Assembly: GCA_012744475.1 (NCBI GenBank)
Contig: JAAYBV010000053.1
Span: 62,001 to 126,000, forward strand
Length of the DNA: 64,000 nt
DNA from: Phycisphaerae bacterium
GTDB taxonomy: Bacteria; Planctomycetota; Phycisphaerae; Sedimentisphaerales; Anaerobacaceae
Reading direction: 5' to 3'
Positions 1 through 9,477 of the stretch are shown in pieces (position 1 is the first letter of the stretch; each line of letters begins with the position of its first letter). The translations under genes and the position numbers were made by a program. The notes under the pieces were generated by a model. It did no database searches and was not told the DNA's origin. It was given only the letters and a program-made list of their open reading frames with translations.

Positions 1-8
1 AACCGAAC

Positions 9-545
9 GTGGAAAGTATGAGCGCGAACAGGCCACAATCTGCAAGAGCCACGGGCTTCACCCTGCTGGAACTGATCCTGGTGATGCTCATCCTCTCGAC
101 CGTGCTGGCGATGGCGGCGCCGTCGCTACGCGGGTTCTTTGGCTCGCGCCAGGCGCAGGACACCGCCACACAGATTCTCGCGCTGACCCAGTTCGCCCGC
201 TCCCAGGCCATCAGCGAGGGGGTCGTCTATCGGCTCAATTTCGACACGAAGGATCGCGTTTATTGGCTGACCGCCTGGAAGTCCGGGGCGTTCGAAGAGC
301 TCGACACGGAATTCGGGCAGGTCTTCACGCTTCCCAAGGACATGGCCATGGAGCTGGAAAACGTAGACCAGGAGAAGGGGAAGGTGTTCGTGGAGTTCAC
401 GCCGCAAGGCACGGTTACCGCGGCGACCATCCGGTTGATCGATCGCAAGGGGCAGGCCCTGGAGGTTACGTGTCCTACCGTCACGGAGTCGTTCTCGATT
501 GTCGAGAGCGAAAAGACCTATGAGCAATACGCAGCGAGAAAATAG
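9..545 (+). CDS. gspH: GspH-like type II secretion pseudopilin
   Basis: Minor pseudopilin of a type II secretion (or type IV pilus-like) apparatus. The class III prepilin signature GFTLLELILVML sits at about residues 16-27. It is followed by a hydrophobic helix to about residue 40 and then a soluble domain of about 130 residues, the usual GspH layout (178 aa). A prepilin peptidase would cut after the Gly and methylate the Phe. The frame opens at a GTG at 9; an internal ATG at 18 is an equally good start and gives a more typical leader. Its 3' end overlaps gspI by 26 bp, and the order H-I-J-K that follows supports the assignment over GspG. The upstream part of the cluster (E, F, G expected) lies outside the window. 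Confidence 0.82.
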   Translation: MESMSANRPQSARATGFTLLELILVMLILSTVLAMAAPSLRGFFGSRQAQDTATQILALTQFARSQAISEGVVYRLNFDTKDRVYWLTAWKSGAFEELDTEFGQVFTLPKDMAMELENVDQEKGKVFVEFTPQGTVTAATIRLIDRKGQALEVTCPTVTESFSIVESEKTYEQYAARK

Positions 546-921
546 GGTTCGAAGCGTCCGGCAGGGCGGCTTCACCTTCGTCGAGTTGCTGGCGACGGTG
601 GTGCTGATCGGCATCATCATGCCGGTGGCGATGCGGACCATTTCTCTCTGCACGCGGCTGGCGGGCCAGTCCCGGCGGGAGATCGAAGCGGTCTCGCTGG
701 CGAGCACCAAGCTGGCCGAACTGGTTGCTTCCAAGGATTGGGAAACCGGTGGCAGGGGCGGCGACTTCGGCACCGACTGGCCCGGCTACCAGTGGAACGC
801 CGAGGTCTCCAACTGGACGGAATCGACGGTCCGTCAGCTCGATGTGGAAGTGCTCTGGACCTCGCAGGGCCGGCAGCGCCAGGTCACGCTCAGCACGCTG
901 GTCTATCCGGAGGAGGAGTGA
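520..921 (+). CDS. gspI: GspI-like type II secretion pseudopilin
   Basis: Minor pseudopilin of 133 aa. After a short basic leader it has GGFTFVELLATVVLIGIIMP, a class III prepilin cleavage site plus the N-terminal helix. The C-terminal half ends in a strand-rich stretch (VEVLWTSQGRQRQVTLSTLV), as in GspI. The ATG at 520 is chosen; an in-frame TTG at 499 would add seven residues but has no advantage. It overlaps the end of gspH and is separated from gspJ by one base, so translation is probably coupled. In known systems GspI nucleates the I-J-K tip complex; that role is inferred from family and order. Confidence 0.82.
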   Translation: MSNTQRENRVRSVRQGGFTFVELLATVVLIGIIMPVAMRTISLCTRLAGQSRREIEAVSLASTKLAELVASKDWETGGRGGDFGTDWPGYQWNAEVSNWTESTVRQLDVEVLWTSQGRQRQVTLSTLVYPEEE

Positions 922-922
922 G

Positions 923-1684
923 ATGACTCGCGTCCGGATCCAGATCGGTGGCTTTACGCTCTTGGAGTTGCTTGTCGCGATGACGCTGATGGTGGTCGTG
1001 GCATCCTGTCTCTATACCGCCCTCTATACCGCTTTCAACGCCCAGCGAAGCGCCCGAGCGGCGGTCGAGCCGACGTCGCAGGCGCTCAACGCCATCGAGC
1101 TGCTCAAGCAGGACATTTACGGCGTCCTGCCTCCGAAAGGGACGCTGGCCGGTGCGTTCATCGGCACCAATTCCCGAAGCAGCAACGGCGCCGACGCGGA
1201 CTATCTGGAGTTCCACACCACCCAGACCTATGCGAACACAGGCCAGCCGATGGGGGGAATCGGGAAGATCGAGCTGGCCCTGGAGGATGATGACGACGAC
1301 AACGCGGCCCAAGACAGCTACCGTCTGGTCCGCAAGGTGACCACGAATCTGCTGTCTCCCAAGGAGGTCGACCCCGAGGAGCACGTGCTGTGCCGCAATG
1401 TGATGTCTCTGAACCTGCGGTATTTCGACGGCGACAGTTGGCTGGACGAATGGGACTCCACGGAAGATGCGAACAGCCTGCCCAAGGCGGTGGAGGTCGA
1501 CATCGAGATCGCCAACCGCGTTCGACGTTCGAGCGAAGAGATGGAACGGCGCCGGCTCCTCCAGAGCTTCGCCATTCCCTGCGGCGTATCCGCTGTGGCG
1601 GCGGAAGAACAGACCGAATCGACCGGGACGTCCTCGGGGGGCGCCGGCGGCGGAGCGCCCACGGGAGGCCAGGGCGGACTATGA
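923..1684 (+). CDS. gspJ: GspJ-like type II secretion pseudopilin
   Basis: Minor pseudopilin of 253 aa with the prepilin motif GGFTLLELLVAMTLMVVVAS at residues about 9-28 and a long soluble domain. An acidic run of five Asp (about residue 118) and a Gly/Ala-rich C-terminal tail stand out and are probably flexible. The ATG follows a strong GGAGGAG ribosome-binding site that lies inside the end of gspI. The stop overlaps the gspK start as ATGA. Position between I and K, size and prepilin motif together support GspJ. Confidence 0.8.
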   Translation: MTRVRIQIGGFTLLELLVAMTLMVVVASCLYTALYTAFNAQRSARAAVEPTSQALNAIELLKQDIYGVLPPKGTLAGAFIGTNSRSSNGADADYLEFHTTQTYANTGQPMGGIGKIELALEDDDDDNAAQDSYRLVRKVTTNLLSPKEVDPEEHVLCRNVMSLNLRYFDGDSWLDEWDSTEDANSLPKAVEVDIEIANRVRRSSEEMERRRLLQSFAIPCGVSAVAAEEQTESTGTSSGGAGGGAPTGGQGGL

Positions 1685-3042
1685 GAACGACGCGCAGACA
1701 ATTCGTTGGGTCTTCTCGGGCCAATGGAACGATCCTGATCGTCACGATCTGGGTCGTGCTGGTCCTGGCGGGCCTGGCGCTGGTCTTCGCGCGGTCGATG
1801 CGCGTGGCCGCGATCGTCTCGACGAATCAGGTCGCTTCGGTCGAAGCCGAGTGCATCGCCGCCGGCGCGTGCCAGTACATCACCTCGGAACTCGCCGCCA
1901 ACGCGACGGATTCGAGCGCCCTGGAGCAGGACGTACCGTGGGAGTCGCTGCAGGTCGGCAAGGGCTACTTCTGGGTGCTGCGCTCCAACCTGGAAGACGA
2001 CAGCGAGTTCGACTACGGCCTGACCGACGAGGCCGGCAAGATCAACCTCAATTCCGCTTCGCTGGAAATGCTGCTGAAGCTGCCGGGCATGACCGCCGAG
2101 TTGGCCGCCTCGATCATCGATTGGCGCGACGAGGACAGCGACGTCTCGACCGGGGGGGCCGAAGACGAGTATTACCTGCTGCTGTCGGAGCCTTACAACT
2201 GCAAGAACGCGGAATTCGAGACCGTTGACGAGGTCCTCCTGGTCAAGGGCGCTTCGGAAGAGTTGCTTCACGGCGAGGACACCAATCTCAACGGCCTTCT
2301 CGACGACAACGAGAATGATGGAGACAACAGCGAGCCGGCGGACAATCGCAACGGACGGCTCGACGGCGGCTTCTACGAGTACGTCACCGTCTACAGCGTC
2401 GAGGCCAACACCGACAGCGAGGGCAACGAACGCATCTATCTCAACGACGCCAGCGCCCGTACGACGCTGCAAACCGCACTCCAGGAAGTGGTCAAGGAAG
2501 AGCGGGCGCTCGAGATCATGAACAACGTGCCCATCAGTCCGTCCTACGGGAGTGTGATGGACTTCTATTTCCGGTCGGGCCTGACGATGGAGGAGTTTGT
2601 GCAGCTCGCCGATCGCTTGACCACGAGCGAAGAGGAGACGCTGCCCGGGCTGGTCAACGTCAATACGGCGTCGAAAGAGGTTCTGCTGTGTCTGCCCGGT
2701 CTGGAGGAGACGGACGTCGACGCGCTGCTGTCGTACCGGGAATCTCACGACGATCTCGATTCGATTGCCTGGGTCGCGAATGTCCTGGATCGAGAGAAGG
2801 CGACCGCCGTCGGCAATTACATCACGGTCCGCTCGCTTCAGTACTCGGCGGACATCATCTGCCTGTCGGGCAACGGGCGGGCATACAAACGCTACAAGGC
2901 CGTCTTTGACACGCAGGGGGGCACGCCGCAGATCGTGTACTGGAAGTCACTGACGCGGTTTGGCTGGCCCTTGGAATATGAGATTGTGGAGGCCCTGAGA
3001 AAGGGCGAGCCCATCACTGACGCGATGATTGGTATGAGATGA
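1681..3042 (+). CDS. gspK: GspK-like type II secretion tip protein
   Basis: Largest minor pseudopilin (453 aa). The N-terminus has a degenerate prepilin-like segment (NGTILIVTIWVVLVLAGLAL) rather than the usual GFTLxE, which is typical of GspK. Two helix-hairpin-helix-like stretches are visible: INLNSASLEMLLKLPGM at about residue 120 and VNVNTASKEVLLCLPGL at about 325. Between them an Asp/Asn-rich loop (DTNLNGLLDDNENDGD, about residue 200) resembles an EF-hand calcium site; calcium binding is known for GspK. The ATG overlaps the gspJ stop. Confidence 0.8.
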   Translation: MRTTRRQFVGSSRANGTILIVTIWVVLVLAGLALVFARSMRVAAIVSTNQVASVEAECIAAGACQYITSELAANATDSSALEQDVPWESLQVGKGYFWVLRSNLEDDSEFDYGLTDEAGKINLNSASLEMLLKLPGMTAELAASIIDWRDEDSDVSTGGAEDEYYLLLSEPYNCKNAEFETVDEVLLVKGASEELLHGEDTNLNGLLDDNENDGDNSEPADNRNGRLDGGFYEYVTVYSVEANTDSEGNERIYLNDASARTTLQTALQEVVKEERALEIMNNVPISPSYGSVMDFYFRSGLTMEEFVQLADRLTTSEEETLPGLVNVNTASKEVLLCLPGLEETDVDALLSYRESHDDLDSIAWVANVLDREKATAVGNYITVRSLQYSADIICLSGNGRAYKRYKAVFDTQGGTPQIVYWKSLTRFGWPLEYEIVEALRKGEPITDAMIGMR

Positions 3043-3055
3043 TTGGACGAGGATA

Positions 3056-4480
3056 ATGTTAGGGACTCGGACCATACTGGGACTGGCGGTGGATGAGTTC
3101 GGCGTCGTGGTCGCCGAGGTCGGCGTTCGATCCGGGCGCCCGGAGGTGCGGCGGGTCGGCCAGCATCTCTTCGAGGAGAAGCTCGGAGCCGACAACGGCA
3201 AGGCGCTGGGCCAGACCCTGCGGCAGTTTCTTCGGACAAACCATTTCTCCCCGAAGGACGCCGTGGTGGGCATCCCCACGAAGTGGGTGGTCGCCAGGGA
3301 GATCATGGCTCCGCCGGCCAATGCGGATGCGGTCGCGGGCATGCTCGGCATTCAGGCGGAACGGACGTTCTCTCTGAACTCCGGCGAGCTGATCTTTGAC
3401 TACTGCGGTCGCACGAGCACCTCGGCGAGCAGCAAGGTCATGCTGCTGGCGGCTCGGCGCCAGATGATCGACCAAATCAGGGAGTTGGCAGGCGCCGCCG
3501 GCCTGCACGTGCAGGCCGTCACCGTCTCATCGCTGGCGCTGGGCAAGGCGTCGTCGTCCGACCCCCTGAAACAGCGATACGGTGTCTACGCCCGCCCGAA
3601 CTACTGTGAGCTCTGGAGCCAGTTGAACGGAACGCCGCGGTCGATCAGGCACCTTGCGATGCCGTCGGTGAACGGCACGCCGGACGCTCGTGCGCAATCG
3701 CTGGCCGCGGCGATTCAGCAGGAGATCATGATCTCCTCGGCGCAGGATCAGAGCCCCCCTTATGAGGTGGCAGTCTACGATGGGTCCAGTCTCGGCGAGG
3801 GGGCGATCGACCGCCTCAGCGAACAGCTCGGTTCCCGGGTCACCATGACCGACGGCAGCGTGGCCCTCGCATCGGCCGGCCTGCGTCTGGCCGAACGCCT
3901 CGATCCCTCGTCAACGGTTGCGGCTGCCGCGGTGGCGATGACGGCCGTAGCGGCGGAGAAGCCTTGCGTCGATTTTCTCAATCCGCGCATCGGACGCCGG
4001 AAAGCGTCGCCGCAAAAGCGCGCGATGACCTGGGTGATCATTGCCGGCGTCGTCTGTCTCGGACTGATCGGTATCGCGATCGCCGACTGGCAAAGCAAGC
4101 GCGCGGACATCGCCTTGTACACCGAGCAACTGGAGCTGATCGCCGACGATGTCGCCGTCGCGCGGGAATTGAAGGAGCGTCTCTCGTATGCCAGCAGTTG
4201 GACCAGTCAGGACCCGCGATTCCTCGAGTGTCTGCTTCAGTTGACGCTGGCCTTTCCGGAATCGCCGCGCGTCTGGGCCAGCAGCTTGGCGCTGAGTGAG
4301 ACGTCGGAAGGGTCGTTGATCGGCCGGGCGCTGGATGAGCAGAGCTTCTATGAGGTGCTGAACAACATCAAGGGCAACGCCGCGTTCTCCGACGTCAAGA
4401 TGATGTACCTGCGGGACGCCGGGGGCAGCTCCCGCGAAAAGGCATTTGCCGTAACGTTCAAATTCCAGGGCGCGAAATAG
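3056..4480 (+). CDS. gspL: GspL/PilM-like actin-fold assembly protein
   Basis: 474 aa. The first about 320 residues look like the cytoplasmic actin-like fold of GspL/PilM (start TILGLAVDEFGVVVAEVG). A single membrane helix follows at about residues 325-345 (VIIAGVVCLGLIGIAIA), then a periplasmic coiled/ferredoxin-like tail. That is the GspL layout, with PilM and PilN parts fused. In T2SS it links the assembly ATPase to the inner-membrane platform. It lies 13 bp after gspK and 1 bp before the GspM-like gene. The assignment rests on order and topology. Confidence 0.7.
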   Translation: MLGTRTILGLAVDEFGVVVAEVGVRSGRPEVRRVGQHLFEEKLGADNGKALGQTLRQFLRTNHFSPKDAVVGIPTKWVVAREIMAPPANADAVAGMLGIQAERTFSLNSGELIFDYCGRTSTSASSKVMLLAARRQMIDQIRELAGAAGLHVQAVTVSSLALGKASSSDPLKQRYGVYARPNYCELWSQLNGTPRSIRHLAMPSVNGTPDARAQSLAAAIQQEIMISSAQDQSPPYEVAVYDGSSLGEGAIDRLSEQLGSRVTMTDGSVALASAGLRLAERLDPSSTVAAAAVAMTAVAAEKPCVDFLNPRIGRRKASPQKRAMTWVIIAGVVCLGLIGIAIADWQSKRADIALYTEQLELIADDVAVARELKERLSYASSWTSQDPRFLECLLQLTLAFPESPRVWASSLALSETSEGSLIGRALDEQSFYEVLNNIKGNAAFSDVKMMYLRDAGGSSREKAFAVTFKFQGAK

Positions 4481-4481
4481 C

Positions 4482-5057
4482 ATGGTTCTGACCAAACGAG
4501 AACGGATCATCCTCATCGTCACGCTGCTGTGCGTCGGCCTGCTGATCGTCAGCAAGTTCGTCGTCGACCCGGCGCAGGCCAGGCTCGACGAGATGGAGGC
4601 GCAGCGGCAGCAGCTTCAGGGCGACCTCGAAGAGGCGCAGATGCTGCTGGGCAATCGCGGCACGATGCAGCGGAAATGGAACACGCTGGTCGCCGACGGC
4701 CTGCGCAATGACGCGGAAGCCGAGAGCAAGGTGCTCAGCGATCTGGGCGAATGGGCCGACAACGCGGGCCTTTCGCTCAGTTCCATCAAGCCGGACCGCG
4801 TGGCCAGCGACAAGGGGTTGCAGGAGATGATCTTCACGGTGGCCGGGAAAGGGACGATCGAGGCGGTCTCGCGATTCCTCTGGCAGATCGAGACCGCGGC
4901 CCTGCCCGCCAGGATCCGCGATATGCAGTTGGGTTCGGGCAGCGAGTCCGAGAGCACCATGTCGCTGCAACTTCACCTGTCGGTGCTCTACCTGGGCGCG
5001 CCGCAGAAACAGACCGAGTCGGAGCAGCCGGAGGTCAACTATGATGAAGACATATAA
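4482..5057 (+). CDS. gspM: GspM/PilO-like inner-membrane platform protein
   Basis: 191 aa with a short cytoplasmic N-terminus, one membrane helix (IILIVTLLCVGLLIVSKFVV, residues about 9-28), a coiled-coil stretch (about 35-60) and a small periplasmic domain. This is the topology of GspM and PilO, which pair with GspL/PilN. It starts 1 bp after the GspL-like gene and its end overlaps the next gene by 17 bp. Sequence conservation in this family is low, so the name rests mainly on topology and position. Confidence 0.65.
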   Translation: MVLTKRERIILIVTLLCVGLLIVSKFVVDPAQARLDEMEAQRQQLQGDLEEAQMLLGNRGTMQRKWNTLVADGLRNDAEAESKVLSDLGEWADNAGLSLSSIKPDRVASDKGLQEMIFTVAGKGTIEAVSRFLWQIETAALPARIRDMQLGSGSESESTMSLQLHLSVLYLGAPQKQTESEQPEVNYDEDI

Positions 5058-5634
5058 CCATCCGCGTGCCTGTGCCGTGCTGATGGCGGCCATCTGGTTT
5101 GCCGGCCTCTGGCCGACCGCCGCCGGCGCGCAGGAGCCGATCGAGAGGCCCGACGCATGGGCGCTCTACAAGGTCATTGTTGATCGCAACATGTTCTCTC
5201 GTCAGCGCGGGGCGGCCGAGCGTCGTCAACGCGATGCCGAGAGAGAGGTGGTGACCGTCCCCGATCCGGAGTCGTACTATCGGCTCCGGGGGATTGCCCA
5301 GGAGAATGGTACATTCATCGCGTTCGTCGAGGACACGCGGCGCAGCGAGACGCTCAAGTTGCGTCAGGGGAACACCGTCGCGCGAGGATCGATCGAGTCT
5401 CTCGATCTCGATTCGATCGTGTTCCGGATCGAGGATCGCACGATCACCGTTGCCATCGGGCAGGATCTGCTTGGCGGACACGGGGCTGTGACGATGAACG
5501 AGCTGATGCAGTGGACTCCCGCGCCGTCGACCGCGACGGGTGGCCAGCCTGCGACGCCGGCGGCTCCCACCGGTGCGGAAGCGGACATTCTCCGACAGCT
5601 CATGGAGCGACGAAAGCAGGAACTCGGCAATTAG
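5041..5634 (+). CDS. gspC: GspC/PilP-like secretin-connecting protein
   Basis: 197 aa with an N-terminal signal/anchor segment (about residues 8-30, ending AAGAQ). It contains the motif YKVIVDRNMFS at about 44-54, typical of the start of the GspC/PilP homology region, and then a small beta domain with YRLRGIAQ and the LRQGNTV/IESLDLDSIVFR pattern seen in PilP and GspC. A proline/alanine-rich tail follows. The product should bridge the inner-membrane platform to the secretin encoded next. It may be processed as a periplasmic protein rather than anchored. Confidence 0.65.
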   Translation: MMKTYNHPRACAVLMAAIWFAGLWPTAAGAQEPIERPDAWALYKVIVDRNMFSRQRGAAERRQRDAEREVVTVPDPESYYRLRGIAQENGTFIAFVEDTRRSETLKLRQGNTVARGSIESLDLDSIVFRIEDRTITVAIGQDLLGGHGAVTMNELMQWTPAPSTATGGQPATPAAPTGAEADILRQLMERRKQELGN

Positions 5635-5700
5635 GATCTCGACCGGGATTTCGATGAACACCGTGTCGGCAGGCATCCGAACTCGAAGGAGACCATAGCA

Positions 5701-8478
5701 ATGCAAATCGTCCGAATGATTCTCGTTGGCGCAATGCTGGCCGGCGTTCTCTTGTTGACTCCCAGCCACAGCGGGGCCCAACCGGCCTCCGAGGCGCCCG
5801 GTGCGACCGAACCGGTCGAAATCGTTCAGAGCAACGGCGACGTGAAGATCAAGCTCAACTTCCAGGACACGCCGCTCCAGGCTGTACTCGAGTACCTCTC
5901 GGAGAAGGCGGGCTTGACGGTGGTTTCCGAGGAGCCCATTTCCGACGGCCGGATGACCGTGATCAGCCGCCAGCCGATTTCGCTGGACCACGCCGTGTCC
6001 CTGATCAATTCGATCCTAAAGGAGAGAGACCTGACCACTATCCTGGTCGGCAAGACGCTCAAAGTCGTCTCATTGACCAACGCCAAACAGGAGACCGTCC
6101 CGGTGCGGACCGGACGCGACCCGAACGCGGTGGCACCCAGCGACAACGTCATCACCTACGTGATTCCCGTCAGTCACGTGACCGCCTCGGCGCTGAAGGA
6201 GAATCTCACACCTCTGGTACCGGCCTACGCCAGCATCGAAGCAAACGAAGACGGCAACGCGCTGATCGTCACCGACACCGCCGCCAACATCCGGCGGCTG
6301 ATGGAGATCATCCAGGCGCTGGACACCCACATGTCGACCGTGGCGGAGATTCGCGTGTTCCGTCTGATCAACGCGGACGCCACCAGCACCGCCACCCTGA
6401 TCAACACGATGTTCCAGCAGCAGAGCAGCAGCTCCAGTCGGACCGGGGGCCGCAATCCTTTCGAAATGATGATGCAGATGCGCGGCGGTCCCGGTGGCTT
6501 CGGTGGTCGTGGCGGCCGGGGCGGTGAGCCCGGCGGTGCCGGCGGCAATGCGCAGCAGGCCGGCGGCGGCGCCACGGTGAACGTGCAGGTGGTCGCGGCA
6601 GCGGATGAGCGGACCAACGCGGTGGTGGTCCGAGGACCGGCCGAGGTTCTGGAGCTGGTGGACGACGTCATCGCGTCCCTGGACGACCGGACGGCGAAGG
6701 TTGCCGGCGTCAAGGTGTTCCAGCTTCGTTATGCCGATGCGATGAACACGGCCGACGTGATCAACAAACTCTTCGGGGCCGATCAGAGTTCGTCGCAGTC
6801 CGGGCAGGGCGGTCCCATGATGTTCCGCGGGCCGTTCGGACGCGGCGGTGGCCCGGAGGCCGAGCAGGACGCTGCCGGTGGCGGCACGGTGTCGCAGGTC
6901 GTCGCGGCGGCCGACAGCCAGACCAACACCGTGGTCGTGACCGGTCCCGACGATCTTCTCGAAGTCGTGGCCGAGGTGGTCAAGAACCTGGACGCTCTGG
7001 TGCCCAACGTGGCGGACGTGAAGGTGTTCCACTTGGAATACGCCGACGCGCAGGACACCGCCGAGCTGATCAACGAGGTCTTCGGCGAGAGCGGCACCTC
7101 ATCGCGGCGGACCAGTTCGCGCAACCAGCAGAACCAGCAGGTTCAGTTCCAGCGGGGCGGCCCCGGCGGCTTTCCCGGCATGCAGCAGCAGACGACGAGT
7201 CGTGGCGGCACCGTCTCCGATGTGACCGTGATCGCGGCGGCGGATTCACGGACCAACTCCGTAGTGGTCAGCGGACCGCCCGAGACGCTGGCGACGATCG
7301 CCCAGATCATCAAGGACCTCGACGAGAACCCCGAGCAGGAACGCCGCATCTTTGTCTACCCCCTCAAGAACGCCACCGCGTCGAACCTGATGGAGGTGCT
7401 GAACAACCTCTTTGCGGAGATTCAGGCCCTGAACCAGGCCAGCGCCGGCGGCACCGGGCAGCAGTTCCAGGGCGGCGGCCGGCAGACCGCCGCACCCCAG
7501 GCCGCCAGCTCGACGAGCAGCAGCGACAGCGGCGATCTGTCCGAAGACACCTACTTCGAGGCCGAGACCGAGACCAACACGCTGCTCATCCTGACCTCGC
7601 GGAAGAACTACGAGAAGATCCGCCCGATCATCGAAGAGCTGGACAAACCGGTCGGGCAGGTGCTGATCAAGTGCCTGTTCGCCGAGATCACCTACAGCAA
7701 CAACGTGGACTTCGGCACGGAGTTCTCCATGCTGAACCTCCGCAGCGACGGCGGCAGCACCCAGACCAGCACGATCTTCGGAGAACCTTTGCAGGGATTG
7801 TTCGTGAACAACATCTCCGGCGATCTGGACGTCACGCTGCACGCGTTGCAGGAATCCGGCAAGCTGAACATCCTGTCCCGGCCGTATATTCTCACGAGCA
7901 ACAATCAGGCGGCCACGATCACCGTCGGTTCCCAGGTGCCGTTCGCCACGGGCGAAACCACGAGCAACGTGGGAACACAGACCACCACCGAATACCGCGA
8001 CATCGGTATCATTCTGGAGGTCACGCCTTCGATCAATCCCGATGGACTGGTCAACATGACGGTGCGTCCGGAGATCTCGTCGCAAAGCGGGGACACCGTC
8101 CAGATTTCGGAGAAACTCGATCTGCCGGTCTTCACGACGCGTTCGTCCGAAACCAAGGTGGCGGTCCGCGACGGCCAGACCATCGTCATCGGCGGCCTCA
8201 TTCAGGACGAGATCCGCGACACCATCAAGAAGGTCCCGCTGCTGGGCGATGTCCCGGTGCTGGGACACCTGTTCAAGCGGACTCAGAAGGAAAAGGCCAA
8301 GACCGAACTACTGATCTTCCTGACCCCGCACGTGGCGCCGGATGCGCTGGCGCTGACGCCGATCTCGAATGCGGTGCGGGCGCGCAGCAATCTGAAGAAC
8401 GACCAGAGGACGGCCGAGCTGTTCCGGGAGCACATGGAGGCCATGGAGGAGGCGCCCTCCGATCCGAACCGGCCGTAA
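5701..8478 (+). CDS. gspD: GspD-like secretin with five N-type repeats
   Basis: Outer-membrane secretin (925 aa). There is a signal peptide (about 1-27), then an N0 domain with VKIKLNFQDTPLQAVLEYLS. Five KH-like N-domain repeats follow, each ending in a pattern such as AAADERTNAVVVRGP, AAADSQTNTVVVTGP or AAADSRTNSVVVSGP. The C-terminal secretin domain begins near residue 650 (QVLIKCLFAEITYSNN) and carries the conserved VIGGLIQDE at about 830 and the VPLLGDVPVLGHLF signature. Classical GspD has three N1-like repeats after N0. Gly/Gln-rich linkers interrupt three of the extra repeats. A 66 bp gap separates it from gspC. Confidence 0.92.
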   Translation: MQIVRMILVGAMLAGVLLLTPSHSGAQPASEAPGATEPVEIVQSNGDVKIKLNFQDTPLQAVLEYLSEKAGLTVVSEEPISDGRMTVISRQPISLDHAVSLINSILKERDLTTILVGKTLKVVSLTNAKQETVPVRTGRDPNAVAPSDNVITYVIPVSHVTASALKENLTPLVPAYASIEANEDGNALIVTDTAANIRRLMEIIQALDTHMSTVAEIRVFRLINADATSTATLINTMFQQQSSSSSRTGGRNPFEMMMQMRGGPGGFGGRGGRGGEPGGAGGNAQQAGGGATVNVQVVAAADERTNAVVVRGPAEVLELVDDVIASLDDRTAKVAGVKVFQLRYADAMNTADVINKLFGADQSSSQSGQGGPMMFRGPFGRGGGPEAEQDAAGGGTVSQVVAAADSQTNTVVVTGPDDLLEVVAEVVKNLDALVPNVADVKVFHLEYADAQDTAELINEVFGESGTSSRRTSSRNQQNQQVQFQRGGPGGFPGMQQQTTSRGGTVSDVTVIAAADSRTNSVVVSGPPETLATIAQIIKDLDENPEQERRIFVYPLKNATASNLMEVLNNLFAEIQALNQASAGGTGQQFQGGGRQTAAPQAASSTSSSDSGDLSEDTYFEAETETNTLLILTSRKNYEKIRPIIEELDKPVGQVLIKCLFAEITYSNNVDFGTEFSMLNLRSDGGSTQTSTIFGEPLQGLFVNNISGDLDVTLHALQESGKLNILSRPYILTSNNQAATITVGSQVPFATGETTSNVGTQTTTEYRDIGIILEVTPSINPDGLVNMTVRPEISSQSGDTVQISEKLDLPVFTTRSSETKVAVRDGQTIVIGGLIQDEIRDTIKKVPLLGDVPVLGHLFKRTQKEKAKTELLIFLTPHVAPDALALTPISNAVRARSNLKNDQRTAELFREHMEAMEEAPSDPNRP

Positions 8479-8494
8479 GCGACTGACGAACCTG

Positions 8495-8533
8495 ACGCGT
8501 CGCACTCGGATTCGTGTGCCGGGCGCGACGCGT
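8495..8533. terminator. Hairpin between convergent gspD and araC-like genes
   Basis: A 9-bp perfect inverted repeat (ACGCGTCGC / GCGACGCGT) with a 21-nt loop lies between the convergent stops of the secretin and the AraC-type regulator. There is no clear T-run on either strand, so termination is inferred from position only. Confidence 0.35.
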
Positions 8534-8568
8534 TCGTATTCCGGAGCTGTCCCGGCGGAGCTTTGCTC

Positions 8569-9477
8569 CTACTGCGTGGACTGGCGATACTGCGTGGGAG
8601 TCATGCCGGTCCTTTTCTTGAACTGCCGATGGAAGAAGTACACGTTCGAGTAGCCCACGCGCTGCGCGATCTCGTAGCACCGCAGCGAGGTGAAGCGCAG
8701 AAGGCGCTGCGCCGCCTCGAAGCGGAGGTCCTGCTGGTAGGCCAGTGGCGAGATGTGAAACGACTTCTTGAACGCGCGGAACAGATGGCCTCGTGAGCAG
8801 TGCGACATCGCCGCCAGGTCCTCGGCGGTGATGGCGTCGGCATAGTGCTTGTCGATGTGGCGTTTGACGTGCAGGATGGGATTGTCCGGGCCGGGGGCCG
8901 CACCGGGAATCCCCTCCGCGTAGCAGTGGGCGACAATCACGTCGAATACACTGGCCAAGGCGCGACGGGCATAGAAATCCGACATGGATGAGGGGCTTTG
9001 GAGATAGTCCATGATCTGGATCATAAGAATGACGAGTTCCTGCGTGGTGTCTCGGGGCAGTTGGATCTCGCTGCGGAGCTGACCGGCGATTCCGGTGTAG
9101 GCATTCAGGATCTGCCCGAACGGCAGCGTCAGCACCTTGCCTGCCTTCGTCCCGAAGGCGAAGGTGATCTCCGAGTACACGCTCGAACCCCGCTGGGTCA
9201 CGAAGTCGTGGGACTGGCCGGGCGAAACGATGACCAGCGTCCCCGGTTCGGCCCGATATCTTGTGCCGGATCTCACATAATACCCCGAGGATCGGGTATA
9301 CAGGACGATGTGGTAGAGGTTGTGCGTGTGCTCGTGAAAGGTCCGGGCCTCTCCCACCGGGCGGTCCTGGTCCACCGCCGCATGGGCGAAAGCCGGGAAA
9401 TAGGCTTCCTCCTCGTGGAGAATCATCAGGGCCTGAGGTCTGGCCTGGTTTCGGTCGGCCTGCAGATATCGGAGCAT
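8569..9477 (-). CDS. AraC/XylS-family transcriptional regulator
   Basis: 302 aa. The N-terminal part has a cupin-like sensing domain (HEHTHNLYHIVLYT, then EPGTLVIVSPGQSHDF, about residues 48-90). The C-terminal about 100 residues form the double helix-turn-helix of the AraC family, with DAITAEDLAAMSHCSRGHLFRAFKK and the family signature IAQRVGYSNVYFFHRQFKKRTGMTP split over residues about 262-292. It is divergent from the large LamG gene and may control it or nearby polysaccharide genes; no operator was identified. The ligand is probably a sugar, but this is inference. Confidence 0.88.
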   Translation of the reverse strand: MLRYLQADRNQARPQALMILHEEEAYFPAFAHAAVDQDRPVGEARTFHEHTHNLYHIVLYTRSSGYYVRSGTRYRAEPGTLVIVSPGQSHDFVTQRGSSVYSEITFAFGTKAGKVLTLPFGQILNAYTGIAGQLRSEIQLPRDTTQELVILMIQIMDYLQSPSSMSDFYARRALASVFDVIVAHCYAEGIPGAAPGPDNPILHVKRHIDKHYADAITAEDLAAMSHCSRGHLFRAFKKSFHISPLAYQQDLRFEAAQRLLRFTSLRCYEIAQRVGYSNVYFFHRQFKKRTGMTPTQYRQSTQ

